A stretch of DNA of 25,318 bases from Spirochaetaceae bacterium (lineage in GTDB: Bacteria > Spirochaetota > Spirochaetia > WRBN01), in contig JAHHUI010000012.1 in the NCBI GenBank assembly GCA_020024055.1, forward strand, positions 1 through 25,318, written 5' to 3'. Each line of letters starts with the position of its first letter. The first letter of the stretch is position 1. Shown here one piece after another: positions 1-8,000 of this stretch. Position numbers and translations under genes: made by a program. The notes under the pieces were generated by a model. It was not told where the DNA came from. It searched no databases and worked only from the letters and a program-made list of their open reading frames with translations.

Positions 1-81
1 GGTATTATCCCCCCTCTAAATCACCAAGTGTATCTCTCTCCTTTTCTCCCGGTTATCTGTAAACGCCCCGAGGGCCTTTTT

Positions 82-846
82 ATGACTTTGGTCGTCGATA
101 TAGGCAATTCTACGCTTGTCAGTGCAGCTTATCAGAATGATCAGCTTATCAGTCGCCTGTCTTTGCCTTCTAAAAAACAATCTTTCCTGACAGAAGACTG
201 GCGCCATGAATATATAACTTGGGCTTCGGATTTCACTTTTTCCCACCTGGTTATCAGCAGTGTGATTCCCTCGCGTACAGAGCGCTTTTTGGAATTTATT
301 CGTTGTCTGGGCAGCGAGCCCATCTTGTTTCAAAGAAAACATTATTCTTGTTTGCCTGTTTCTTTGGTGAATCCCCAACAGATTGGTACTGATTTGATTG
401 CCAATGCTGTGGGTGCCTGGATGTATGTAAGGCAAGCCTGCATTATTGTCGACTTTGGCACGGCGCTCAGCATCACCATGGTAAATGATCAGGCTGTGTT
501 GTGTGGTGTCTCTATTTCTCCCGGACTTCAAATTGCACTCAGCGGCTTGTTGCATAATACCGAGCAGCTGGAGCAGATTCCTCTTGAATTTCCACAGAGT
601 ATTTTAGGAAAAAATACTATCCAGGCAATACAGGCAGGGACAATTTGGGGATATGAATTTTTGGTGGAAGGTATTGTGTCCCAGGCAAAAAAAGAGCTGG
701 GCCAGCATACAAAAGTGTTTACCACCGGAGGACTGAGCCAATTATTCAGCCAAAAACTTTCGCCTGAATTGTATCATAACGATCCTAATCTTACTTTAAA
801 TGGTATTTATCATATTGGCCGATTGATTTTGCAGCATGATTGTTAA
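82..846 (+). CDS. coaX: Type III pantothenate kinase (CoaX)
   Basis: Cytoplasmic kinase that phosphorylates pantothenate, the first step of coenzyme A synthesis. The 254-residue length fits the CoaX family. The N-terminal phosphate loop DIGNST is at residues 6-11, the pantothenate-side block NPQQIGTD at about 97-104, and the second ASKHA phosphate motif VDFGTA at 123-128. I chose the ATG at 82 because DIGNST then sits at the usual distance from the N-terminus and a GAGGG ribosome site lies about 7 nt upstream; an in-frame extension back to 28 adds residues not expected in the family. Family members usually read GxDR at the pantothenate site, whereas this one reads GTDL, so the Asp (D104) is kept and the Arg is not. 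The stop overlaps the start of birA by 11 nt, which suggests translational coupling. Confidence 0.9.
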   Translation: MTLVVDIGNSTLVSAAYQNDQLISRLSLPSKKQSFLTEDWRHEYITWASDFTFSHLVISSVIPSRTERFLEFIRCLGSEPILFQRKHYSCLPVSLVNPQQIGTDLIANAVGAWMYVRQACIIVDFGTALSITMVNDQAVLCGVSISPGLQIALSGLLHNTEQLEQIPLEFPQSILGKNTIQAIQAGTIWGYEFLVEGIVSQAKKELGQHTKVFTTGGLSQLFSQKLSPELYHNDPNLTLNGIYHIGRLILQHDC

Positions 847-1528
847 TCCTTTTGGCGGCCAAATTTATCATTTTACTCAAATTTCCAGCACAATGGATAT
901 TGCAAAAGACAATTTATCTGCGGGCAATCTTTTTATAGCCGACTATCAAACCCAGGGGCGCGGGCGTGTGCGTCAGCGGCAGTGGCAGTCTGAAAAGAAT
1001 AAAAATTTGCTTTTCACATTAGTTCTCTCTCTGCCCGATTTGCAAAAATCTCCGGTTTCTCTTTTGGCTGCGCTGGCTTTGCGCCGTGCTTTGTTTGCTT
1101 ATAGCATTCATGCACAAATAAAATGGCCTAATGATGTTTTGGTGAACAATGCAAAGATTGCTGGGATTTTGGCAGAGATATATCAAGACTATATCCTTTT
1201 GGGAATTGGAATTAATGTCAATCAAACAGATTTTTCCCATGTGGAAAAAGAGATTACCTCGATGAGACTGTTGCTGGGCAAAGATTGTCATTTAGATGAA
1301 TTATTGTCGCAATTTTTACAAGAATTGTGTGCACTTGTGCATCATCAGCAAGATTGGAATAAAGAAATGAATGAGCATTTATGGGCTCGGGATCAGGTGG
1401 TGGATTATTATATCGATATACATCATCAAAAAAAAATCAGCGGAAAAATCATTTGTGTGCAGAGCGATGGCGCCCTGCAGATTATGAGTGAGCAGGGCCT
1501 GGAAGTTTTATATTCTGCCGAAAATTAA
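836..1528 (+). CDS. birA: Biotin--[acetyl-CoA-carboxylase] ligase, HTH-less BirA
   Basis: Activates biotin with ATP and transfers it to the acceptor lysine of biotin carboxyl carrier proteins. The 230-residue protein has the biotinyl-AMP loop QGRGR at 40-44, KWPNDVLV at 96-103 and KIAGIL at 107-112, followed by GIGINVNQ, all hallmarks of the BPL_LplA_LipB catalytic domain. A short C-terminal beta domain follows. There is no N-terminal winged helix, so this is a monofunctional ligase and not a DNA-binding repressor. The ATG overlaps the coaX stop by 11 nt, so the two cofactor genes are probably translated from one message. Identification is by motif recognition and is firm. Confidence 0.9.
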   Translation: MIVNPFGGQIYHFTQISSTMDIAKDNLSAGNLFIADYQTQGRGRVRQRQWQSEKNKNLLFTLVLSLPDLQKSPVSLLAALALRRALFAYSIHAQIKWPNDVLVNNAKIAGILAEIYQDYILLGIGINVNQTDFSHVEKEITSMRLLLGKDCHLDELLSQFLQELCALVHHQQDWNKEMNEHLWARDQVVDYYIDIHHQKKISGKIICVQSDGALQIMSEQGLEVLYSAEN

Positions 1529-1603
1529 CTTCTTTTTATATTTCTTCTTAAAGAATGTGCTAAACTATTCGAATATTGTGAATATTAAGAAAAAAGGAAA
1601 AAT

Positions 1604-2458
1604 ATGAAAAAAGATATGACTGTGGCCATTATTTATGATTTTGATGGAACCCTGGCTGACAGCAATATGCAGGAAAGCTCATTCATCCCTTCCTTGGGTA
1701 TGGATAAAGATGAATTCTGGGATATGACGACTGATCGCGCGCGATCGAAAAATATGGATCGCATGCTGGCTTATATGACATTGATGATTGACAAGGCCCA
1801 GGAAAAAGGGCAGAAGATCACGGTAGATTATTTGAAAAAACATGGTGAAAGCAATGATGAGCGCTTATTCCCTGGGTTGAAAACTTGGTTCAGTCATTTG
1901 GATGAGATTATCAGCAATCTTTGTCCCGGCGTCATGGTACAGCATTTTATTATTTCCGCGGGTATCAAGGAAATGATTGAAGGCTCATGTATTGCCAAGA
2001 ATTTTGATTATATTTTTGCTTCATCTTTTATGTATGATGCAGATGGCACAGCAAAGTACCCCGCCGTCGCTGTGAATTACACGGGCAAAACACAATTTCT
2101 GTATCGTATTAATAAAGGTGTGAATGATATTTTTAATGATGAAGATGTCAATCGCTATGTCGACAAAGACAAGCGCCCGATTCCTTTTGAGCATATGATT
2201 TATATTGGAGACGGCTCGACAGATATTCCGGCAATGAAGCTGGTGAGCGACAAGGGCGGCTTTGCCATCGGGGTGTATGCCCATGACAAAACAGAGACAG
2301 AGCGTATGTTCAGACAGAAAAGAGTAGATTATTTCTGCAAGGCAGACTATTCAAAGGATCGTGATCTTTTTGAAATGGTTACATTGCGTATACGCCGCTT
2401 GTATTATGAATGGCGGATTCAAAGAAAAATTAAAGATAATATTGATGGTGAAAAGTGA
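1604..2458 (+). CDS. HAD-superfamily phosphatase, phosphoserine phosphatase-like
   Basis: A 284-residue cytoplasmic HAD hydrolase. Visible motifs are motif I YDFDGT (D12 nucleophile, D14), motif II IISAG (S118), a candidate motif III lysine at K162, and motif IV IGDGSTDIPAM (D203, D207). A long helical insert between residues 20 and 110 acts as a cap. The motif IV form and the cap position suggest the C1 class that contains phosphoserine phosphatase, but the substrate cannot be read from sequence. The start is supported by AAAAAAGGA upstream of the ATG. The 75-nt gap after birA is AT-rich, so the gene may have its own promoter, but I see no convincing pair of boxes. It ends 4 nt from the convergent LysM gene with no obvious terminator between them. 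Confidence 0.8.
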   Translation: MKKDMTVAIIYDFDGTLADSNMQESSFIPSLGMDKDEFWDMTTDRARSKNMDRMLAYMTLMIDKAQEKGQKITVDYLKKHGESNDERLFPGLKTWFSHLDEIISNLCPGVMVQHFIISAGIKEMIEGSCIAKNFDYIFASSFMYDADGTAKYPAVAVNYTGKTQFLYRINKGVNDIFNDEDVNRYVDKDKRPIPFEHMIYIGDGSTDIPAMKLVSDKGGFAIGVYAHDKTETERMFRQKRVDYFCKADYSKDRDLFEMVTLRIRRLYYEWRIQRKIKDNIDGEK

Positions 2459-2462
2459 TAAA

Positions 2463-3788
2463 TTAATCTGCGGGGGGAACTAAAAGCTTCTGCCCGGGAT
2501 GCAACAGGTCGGGGTTGTCCAGCTGTTCTTTATTTCTTTGCCACAACAGCGGCCATAAATAGGGGTTGTTATACACATCTTTGAACCCCGCGATACGCCA
2601 AAGTGTATCTTCTGTCTGGGGTCTGTTCTGCACGGTGTAAATTTGTGTAATGGCTCCTTTTTTAAAGGCGATGAGATAATCACGCGAACGCTGGAAATAT
2701 TTTTTGGCGTCGTCTAAATATCCGGCATTGCGCAGGGCTACACCCTGTTCCCATAGGCTGATGGCTTGCTCATACAGGCTTTCATCAGAAATCTCTGCGG
2801 CCACCTGGATTTTTCCAGGGGTTTTGTCGCCAATATCCATCACATGATAATTTTCCAGTTCCACTTCTGCATAATATTGATCCTGATACAAAGCAGGAAC
2901 ACTGGGATTGTCCACCAAGGGATTGTCACGCAGGAATTCTTGTGGATTGAAGGGTTTCAGTTTGGCTAAAGAGCCGTCTTTACGCATGATAAAAAGACTG
3001 TTTGCTTTTTGCAAGTCATTTTGCAAAGCATGCAATAATCTGTCTGTATCAGCTAGTTTTGCTAAAAATTCTTCTGTCACTTGACTTTTGTTCAGGGCGG
3101 CCATCGCATTTTTATATGATGAGAGGGCTGTGGTCAAATCACCGGCTTGTTTTGCTGCATCGCCTTTGGCCAAGGCAGCCTCGACATCACTGACCTGAAG
3201 GCCAATCTCAATATACTTGTCCTTCACCATTTTGCCCACGCCATCTACCAGCTCAAGATTCACGGCTGCTGTTTCGGCAAAATTTTTAATATTTTGCCAT
3301 GTGCGGTCAAACATAAAGCGCGTTTTCTCTGTAATTCCCTGTTCTTGAAGAGCGGCCTTGGTTGCTTGGAATTGCTGTTCAATCTGGGCAAATACATTGG
3401 CGGCAAAACGCTGCCAGTCTTTCTGGACAACATTTTCATACACTTCGTTCAGTCTTTCGATATAGCGCTGGGCATAGGGTTTTTCAGAGATGTTACGGGC
3501 GTTTTCCAAATGCTGTAAAGCCATGCGCAAGGCTTCCTGGCGTGTTTTTTTATCTGTGCTGGTGCGTGCTTTGGCCAGGTTTTCATCTGCCTGCTGCATG
3601 TCCTGCGGGGCAAAGTCGCGTGCGTCTAAAGATTCTGCACGAATCATTGCTTGTTGAATGTCTTCAAAAACAACTTCATCGCGTGTATTTTTTTTCAGGG
3701 GTTCTTTGGCGGCGTTTTGCTGTGCTGTCAGGAAAGACAATTCCACACACACAAAAAAACATGCCATCAAAAGCCTCAAAAATCTCAT
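2463..3788 (-). CDS. Exported protein with C-terminal LysM domain
   Basis: A 441-residue protein that begins with a signal peptide (basic MRFLR, a hydrophobic stretch to about residue 20, then a likely signal peptidase I site near LTAQQ). The middle, residues 30-300, is almost all charged helix rich in Ala, Gln, Lys and Glu, with a TPR-like stretch near ALAKGDAAKQAGDLTTALSS. A second helical repeat-like segment, YEQAISLWEQGVALRNAGYL, precedes the C-terminal 60 residues. Those residues (YTVQ, TLWRIAG, NPYLWPLLW, HPGQKLLVP) form one LysM peptidoglycan-binding domain. The likely role is a periplasmic, wall-bound structural or scaffold protein. GAGGTG lies about 10 nt before the ATG. The 114-nt gap to miaA upstream is AT-rich, with no clear promoter. 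Confidence 0.75.
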   Translation of the reverse strand: MRFLRLLMACFFVCVELSFLTAQQNAAKEPLKKNTRDEVVFEDIQQAMIRAESLDARDFAPQDMQQADENLAKARTSTDKKTRQEALRMALQHLENARNISEKPYAQRYIERLNEVYENVVQKDWQRFAANVFAQIEQQFQATKAALQEQGITEKTRFMFDRTWQNIKNFAETAAVNLELVDGVGKMVKDKYIEIGLQVSDVEAALAKGDAAKQAGDLTTALSSYKNAMAALNKSQVTEEFLAKLADTDRLLHALQNDLQKANSLFIMRKDGSLAKLKPFNPQEFLRDNPLVDNPSVPALYQDQYYAEVELENYHVMDIGDKTPGKIQVAAEISDESLYEQAISLWEQGVALRNAGYLDDAKKYFQRSRDYLIAFKKGAITQIYTVQNRPQTEDTLWRIAGFKDVYNNPYLWPLLWQRNKEQLDNPDLLHPGQKLLVPPAD

Positions 3789-3902
3789 TTACACAAACAC
3801 CTCAGCGATAGTTATCGGTGATGACTATGCATAAAAAAAAGAGCTCTTGCACAAAAAAAGCAACTTTTTAGAGAATAAAAATACTCAAGTTTTTTCGAAT
3901 TG

Positions 3903-4808
3903 TCACGACATTTTCAGCCAATTTTCCACATGCCCAGAAATGCCTTTTATATCATCTGCCACACAGAAATGATGTATGGGAAATTGTTTCAGAAATGTAA
4001 TCTGTCGCTTGGCATAATGGCGGCTGTCCAGCTGAATTTGTGTTTTCACGGCTTGTAAATCAGGCAAATTCATGAAAAACTGCCGATAGCCAATGGCTTT
4101 CATAGCAGGAGAATCATCCCTGGCGTCTTTGGTTTTTTTCAGGTATTCAATTTCCTGCGGCAGGCCGCGGCGCCACATATCTTCCACGCGTGCATTAATG
4201 CGCGCATAAAGCTCATCACGCGGCCGCTGCAATGCGATGATCAGCCACTCATGCTCGCTGCGCAATATGCTTGGCCGGGGAAAAGAAGAGAGGGGTTGGC
4301 CTGTATCATAATGCACCTCCAGCGCGCGCAAAATGCGATAGCTGTCATTCGGGCGCAGGCGATGGGCTGTGATAGGGTCAATGGAAAACAGAAGCTGGCG
4401 CAAAGCCCCTAGGCCTTCTTCTTCCAGGCGTCTGTGCCAATGTTCTCGCGTGCCTGGCTGGGGGGCGGGTGCCTGGCTCAGGCCAAAGAGAAAGTTGTAA
4501 ATATAGAAAAATGTGCCCCCTGAGATGATCAGCGGTTTTTCATGGGCGGCATATTCTGTGCATATGGTCTGGGCATGCCGAAAGAAATCGCCGGCATCGA
4601 AGCTTTGATCCAGGTCTAAAAGATCGATGAGATAATGAGGGATGCGGCTTTGTTCCTGGGCAGAAGGCTTGGCCGTGCCGATATGCAGGTCTTTATACAG
4701 ACAGGCTGTATCGGCATAGACAACAGCAGAAAATTGATCGGCGATGGCATCGATACAGGCAGTCTTGCCCACAGCCGTGGGCCCCAAAAGAACAAGGATA
4801 TGTGCCAT
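3903..4808 (-). CDS. miaA: tRNA dimethylallyltransferase (MiaA)
   Basis: Transfers a dimethylallyl group to N6 of A37 in tRNAs that read UNN codons, the first step towards ms2i6A. The 301-residue protein has the P-loop GPTAVGKT at 9-16, the substrate block DLHIGTAKP, IISGGTFFYI for the isoprenoid side, and the conserved AMKAIGYRQF near the C-terminus. It is the last gene of the minus-strand apt-rpoZ-miaA group and starts 12 nt after the rpoZ stop. No good Shine-Dalgarno sequence is visible before the ATG, so translation probably depends on coupling to rpoZ. Confidence 0.93.
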   Translation of the reverse strand: MAHILVLLGPTAVGKTACIDAIADQFSAVVYADTACLYKDLHIGTAKPSAQEQSRIPHYLIDLLDLDQSFDAGDFFRHAQTICTEYAAHEKPLIISGGTFFYIYNFLFGLSQAPAPQPGTREHWHRRLEEEGLGALRQLLFSIDPITAHRLRPNDSYRILRALEVHYDTGQPLSSFPRPSILRSEHEWLIIALQRPRDELYARINARVEDMWRRGLPQEIEYLKKTKDARDDSPAMKAIGYRQFFMNLPDLQAVKTQIQLDSRHYAKRQITFLKQFPIHHFCVADDIKGISGHVENWLKMS

Positions 4809-4820
4809 CAGCGTGAAGAA

Positions 4821-5063
4821 TTAAGAAGAATAGGGAAGAGAATCCCCCTCCTCAGATTCAATTTTATAATGCACTTTATCATTCAGCACTTCGCCCAGCG
4901 CGGCCGACACCACATGATTTTTACATTCTTCCACGCTTTTCCCTCCGGCCAGGATCAGCTGGGAAGCACGGCGGATAGCGGCATTCGTCACTTCGTAGAT
5001 ATTGCCGGCATGGTGAAATTCTGTAATTTTTCTTAAGGGAATATAAGATTTCTCGCTCATCAT
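4821..5063 (-). CDS. rpoZ: RNA polymerase omega subunit (RpoZ)
   Basis: Small assembly subunit of RNA polymerase that chaperones the beta-prime subunit. The 80-residue product carries the omega signature NIYEVTNAAIRRASQL followed by a helix leading into KNHVVSAALGEVL. Two in-frame ATGs stand next to each other (5063 and 5060); the first is used here. A strong AAGGAG at 5078-5083 lies about 14 nt upstream, longer than ideal, so the exact start is not certain. The gene begins 26 nt after the apt stop and is followed after 12 nt by miaA, so it is probably cotranscribed with both. Confidence 0.8.
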   Translation of the reverse strand: MMSEKSYIPLRKITEFHHAGNIYEVTNAAIRRASQLILAGGKSVEECKNHVVSAALGEVLNDKVHYKIESEEGDSLPYSS

Positions 5064-5089
5064 ATAAATATTGCAAGCTCCTTCAATAA

Positions 5090-5617
5090 TTAATCGGTAT
5101 AGCTTAATAAAGTGGAAAGCGGATATTTGCTTAAAGCTTCTTTATAAGGTAAGGAATCCAGGCCCACCACGCCAAAAATGCCCTGGATATGGGCGCCTCC
5201 GCCTTCCAGCAGGCTGGCGCAGGCGGCCAATGTGCCCCCCGTGGCAATCAAGTCATCCACCAAGAGCATTTTTTTGCCTGCGGGGATGTCGCCCTGATGT
5301 ACTTCCACCTCGGCGCGGCCATATTCCAGCTGATACGATGCCTTCATGGTCACGCCGGGCAATTTGCCGCTTTTGCGGATAGGGATAAGCGGCAGGCCAA
5401 GACGATAGGCAAAAGGCGCCCCGATCAGGAAGCCCCGTGCTTCCACGGCGGCCACAGCTTCGATGCCTTCGTCTTTATATAAGTCAATCATGCTGTCAAT
5501 AACGAACTGAAAAGCCTGCGGATTGGCCAGCATGCCGGTGATGTCGTAAAAAAGAATCCCTTTCACGGGGAAATCGGGGATTCTGCGGATGGTTTTATCC
5601 AGTTCTTGTAAATTCAT
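5090..5617 (-). CDS. apt: Adenine phosphoribosyltransferase (Apt)
   Basis: Salvages adenine with PRPP to give AMP. The 175-residue protein has the type I phosphoribosyltransferase fold signs: VEARGFLIGAPFAY at 58-71 and the PRPP loop LLVDDLIATGGT at 118-129. The N-terminal IPDFPVKGILFYDIT matches the Apt family exactly in kind and places the start at the ATG at 5617 (MNLQEL). A longer in-frame reading to 5662 would run through the promoter described separately and is rejected. No Shine-Dalgarno sequence is present, and the promoter lies only 9 nt upstream, so the mRNA is predicted to be almost leaderless. First gene of the apt-rpoZ-miaA group. Confidence 0.92.
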   Translation of the reverse strand: MNLQELDKTIRRIPDFPVKGILFYDITGMLANPQAFQFVIDSMIDLYKDEGIEAVAAVEARGFLIGAPFAYRLGLPLIPIRKSGKLPGVTMKASYQLEYGRAEVEVHQGDIPAGKKMLLVDDLIATGGTLAACASLLEGGGAHIQGIFGVVGLDSLPYKEALSKYPLSTLLSYTD

Positions 5618-5626
5618 ATACCGTTT

Positions 5627-5655
5627 AGAATAGAATAAAAATGTGGATAAATCAA
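5627..5655 (-). promoter_or_regulatory. Promoter of apt-rpoZ-miaA
   Basis: On the minus strand, TTGATT (5650-5655), a 17-nt spacer and TATTCT (5627-5632). Transcription should start near 5620, leaving about 3 nt before the apt ATG at 5617. The boxes are seen directly; their use is inferred. Confidence 0.55.
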
Positions 5656-5679
5656 GGCCCACAGGGAAGAAAATTGGTT

Positions 5680-7287
5680 TTATTCTGCATATCTGCCCAA
5701 AATAGCCTTCAGGCGTGCTGATCCAATGGTGTAGAGAAAATTCACCAGACGCGGGCCTTTTTCTTTGCCCAGCAAGGCCAGATACATCACCGTGAACAAT
5801 GTCTCGCTTTGAATATTCAGCCGTGTATTGATTTCATACAATTCCGTGGCAAAGTCATTTTCGTCTTTCTGGTCAATCAGAGGCAACAGAGCATACACTT
5901 CGCACACCACCTGTTTTTGTATATCGCTTAGGACGATCGGCGCATCGCTGTCCTTGCGAAGGCTGAAGCGAAAGTCCTCGGGGGCATGATGCTGTATCCA
6001 ATTCCAGGCGCAGGCGCATCGCGTCCTCAGGCGCGGCATCTGGCTCTCTGCCACATCGCCCAGTCGCGCAATCGTTGCCTCGATGTCTCCCTCAAAAATC
6101 TGCAGCAATGTGCATAAATGGCGTATGCCAATTTGATAGGGCATTTCTGCCTCTGGTTTGTCCACCTGGCTCAGCTCATAAATGCGCGCCGCAGTCAGCC
6201 ATTTTTTCATGGCTTTTTCTCCGGCTTCGGGGGCAGGACGCTGATAATAATTGCGCTCTTGACGGTCATAGTCTTCATAATTTTTCAGAACATCTAGATC
6301 GAAACTGATGGCAAATTCACTGTTGGGCCTGGTGCTGCAAAAGAGGAAGCGGATAATTTCGGGCTGATATACGCTCAGACAGTCTTGGAGGTCTACCACC
6401 TCGCCGCTGCTGCTGGAGATTTTGCCCGCGCCGCCTTTAATGCGCACAAAGTCGTATTGAAAAGACACCGGGGCTGCATGATTGTACACGGCCTGCACGG
6501 TTTTCTCGGCCGTGCTGAAGCTGCCTCCATCGGAATGATGATCTTTTCCTGCCGGCTCAAAGTCTACATCTTCATAAGCCCAGCGCATAGGCCAATCAAT
6601 GCGCCAGGGCAGCTTGGCGGCATCGGTGTGCCGCAGATCAAGATTTCCCTCTTTGCCGCAATTGCTGCATGTATAGGCCACGCCCCATTCTTGGTCCCAG
6701 GCTGTTGCCTTTGTGGTGTCGCAATGACATTGTTCACAGAAAATGCTAATCGGTATCCAGTCCTCGGCCAGCGGCTCTTTGCGGAATTCATTCAGCTGCT
6801 GCATGATGATGCTGCGGCATTCCAGGGCACGGCGCATCCCTTGCGCATATTGGCTTGTGCGATAGCGCTGGCTTTGATAAATATATTCAGGAAAAATCCC
6901 CACCAAGTGCAATGCTTTTTCGACATGTTTTTCATTGGCCTGGGCATAGCTCTCGTATTGACCATAAGTGTCGGGCACTCTGTCAATGCTTTGACGCAGA
7001 TATTGAGTCAGCAGCTCTTGATTAGGCATATTTTTGGGCACTTTGCGAAAAACATCATAATCGTCCCAGCTGTAGATAAATCGCACTTGTTTGCCTGCCT
7101 GGCGCAGGGCGCGCACAATCAGATCTACGCTGATAATCTCGCGGAAATTGCCAATATGCACAGTGCCGCTGGGCGTGATGCCGCTGGCACAGGTATAGCT
7201 GTCTTTATTATTATGGGCACGCATCACCTTGGCGGCCCACACGTCGGCCCAATGGCCCGCCATTTGAATTTCTTCTTGTGTCAACAT
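5680..7287 (-). CDS. lysS: Class I lysyl-tRNA synthetase
   Basis: Charges tRNA-Lys. This is the class I, archaeal-type enzyme (LysK family), also found in spirochaetes and some alphaproteobacteria, and not the usual class II LysS. The 535-residue protein has ASGITPSGTVHIGNFRE with the HIGN signature at 44-47 and GKISSSSGEV at 288-297 as the KMSKS equivalent. Cysteine pairs at 184/187 and 207/210 may bind zinc. FIYSWDDYDVFRKVPKNMP and PWRIDWPMRW agree with the spirochaetal form from memory. Two starts are possible: the ATG at 7287, or an ATG at 7263 giving MAGHWADVWA, which lines up with the Borrelia N-terminus as I recall it. With 7287 the mRNA would be leaderless; with 7263 it has about 25 nt and a weak AAGAAG. 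Confidence 0.93.
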   Translation of the reverse strand: MLTQEEIQMAGHWADVWAAKVMRAHNNKDSYTCASGITPSGTVHIGNFREIISVDLIVRALRQAGKQVRFIYSWDDYDVFRKVPKNMPNQELLTQYLRQSIDRVPDTYGQYESYAQANEKHVEKALHLVGIFPEYIYQSQRYRTSQYAQGMRRALECRSIIMQQLNEFRKEPLAEDWIPISIFCEQCHCDTTKATAWDQEWGVAYTCSNCGKEGNLDLRHTDAAKLPWRIDWPMRWAYEDVDFEPAGKDHHSDGGSFSTAEKTVQAVYNHAAPVSFQYDFVRIKGGAGKISSSSGEVVDLQDCLSVYQPEIIRFLFCSTRPNSEFAISFDLDVLKNYEDYDRQERNYYQRPAPEAGEKAMKKWLTAARIYELSQVDKPEAEMPYQIGIRHLCTLLQIFEGDIEATIARLGDVAESQMPRLRTRCACAWNWIQHHAPEDFRFSLRKDSDAPIVLSDIQKQVVCEVYALLPLIDQKDENDFATELYEINTRLNIQSETLFTVMYLALLGKEKGPRLVNFLYTIGSARLKAILGRYAE

Positions 7288-7294
7288 GATCGGC

Positions 7295-7324
7295 AGTATA
7301 ATCTTTGCTGCGATCTGCTGTCAA
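7295..7324 (-). promoter_or_regulatory. Promoter of lysS
   Basis: Minus-strand consensus TTGACA (7319-7324), an 18-nt spacer and TATACT (7295-7300). The predicted start of transcription is about 7288, next to the upstream lysS ATG at 7287. It lies back to back with the tdk promoter in a 107-nt intergenic region. Confidence 0.65.
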
Positions 7325-7354
7325 TCACAAGTGCGTTTTCATCTTGAGCAGCTC

Positions 7355-7383
7355 TTGATTTTATCAGCCATAGTTCCTACAAT
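7355..7383 (+). promoter_or_regulatory. Promoter of tdk
   Basis: TTGATT (7355-7360), a 17-nt spacer and TACAAT (7378-7383). The predicted transcription start is near 7390, about 5 nt before the tdk ATG, and no Shine-Dalgarno sequence is seen. Confidence 0.6.
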
Positions 7384-7394
7384 GCCTGCTTGGT

Positions 7395-8000
7395 ATGATA
7401 GAATTGATTTTGGGCCCGATGTACAGCGGCAAGACGACTGAACTTTTTCGCAGACTGGAAAGGCATAAGATTGCCGGGCGGCGCATTGTGATGCTGCGCC
7501 CGGCGGTGGACACGCGCCATCGCCTGACGCATGAAGGCCTGCACAGCAAGGATACTGATACGGAGCTGCCCTGGCCTGTGCTTTCTGTTGAGGCTGTGAA
7601 TGCACAGAACCTGATGGAATATGATGTCATTGGGATAGATGAGGGGCAATTTTTCCCCTCGCTCATTGCCCCCTTGGGCCAGGGCGGGATATTAGACCTG
7701 GTGGCTTGCCCCAAGCCCAAATATGTCATTATTTCTGCCCTCAATGGCACCAGCGAATTGAAAGCCTGGCCCACGGTGCAGGAATTGATGCCCCATGTGG
7801 AAAGGCTGGATTTTTTGGCCGCTGTGTGTATGGACTGCGGAGAAGACGCCCATTTTTCTTTTTACATTGCCGGAAAGGATCAGGCTGTTTCTGTGGGCGG
7901 CGAGGGGGAATATCTGGCGCTGTGCCGCTGCTGTTATCATCGCCGCAGAGAGGACAGCTGGTCTTCTGAGGCCGGCAGGGGCAGCTGCAATTTTTCGTAA
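7395..8000 (+). CDS. tdk: Thymidine kinase (Tdk)
   Basis: Phosphorylates thymidine to dTMP in pyrimidine salvage. The 201-residue length is typical for type II thymidine kinase. The P-loop GPMYSGKT is at 7-14, DEGQFF with the catalytic Glu (E83) at 82-87, and the structural zinc site is visible as CMDC (145-148) and the CRCC cluster (177-180). ISALNGTSELKAWPTVQELMPHVERL fits the substrate-binding region. The start is fixed by the P-loop position. The 3' end overlaps the convergent histidine kinase gene by 64 nt; the zinc cysteines lie just before or inside the overlap, so the end of Tdk is genuine. Confidence 0.92.
   Translation: MIELILGPMYSGKTTELFRRLERHKIAGRRIVMLRPAVDTRHRLTHEGLHSKDTDTELPWPVLSVEAVNAQNLMEYDVIGIDEGQFFPSLIAPLGQGGILDLVACPKPKYVIISALNGTSELKAWPTVQELMPHVERLDFLAAVCMDCGEDAHFSFYIAGKDQAVSVGGEGEYLALCRCCYHRRREDSWSSEAGRGSCNFS

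Noticed and set aside
28..81. N-terminal extension of CoaX to position 28
   Set aside because: It would put extra residues before the DIGNST loop, which normally lies at the very N-terminus, and ATG 82 has its own ribosome site.
3147..3811. Open frames on the plus strand opposite the LysM protein gene
   Set aside because: Composition reflects the complement of the helical coding region; no start signals or motifs.
3789..3902. AT-rich gap between miaA and the LysM gene as a terminator or promoter
   Set aside because: Contains AAGAGCTCTT followed by Ts on the minus strand, but the palindrome has no loop, and no box pair with acceptable spacing was found.
6385..7347. Long plus-strand open frame (320 codons) opposite lysS
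   Set aside because: It is an antisense shadow of the class I LysRS gene: low-complexity Ala/His/Ile-rich translation, no ribosome site, no family features.
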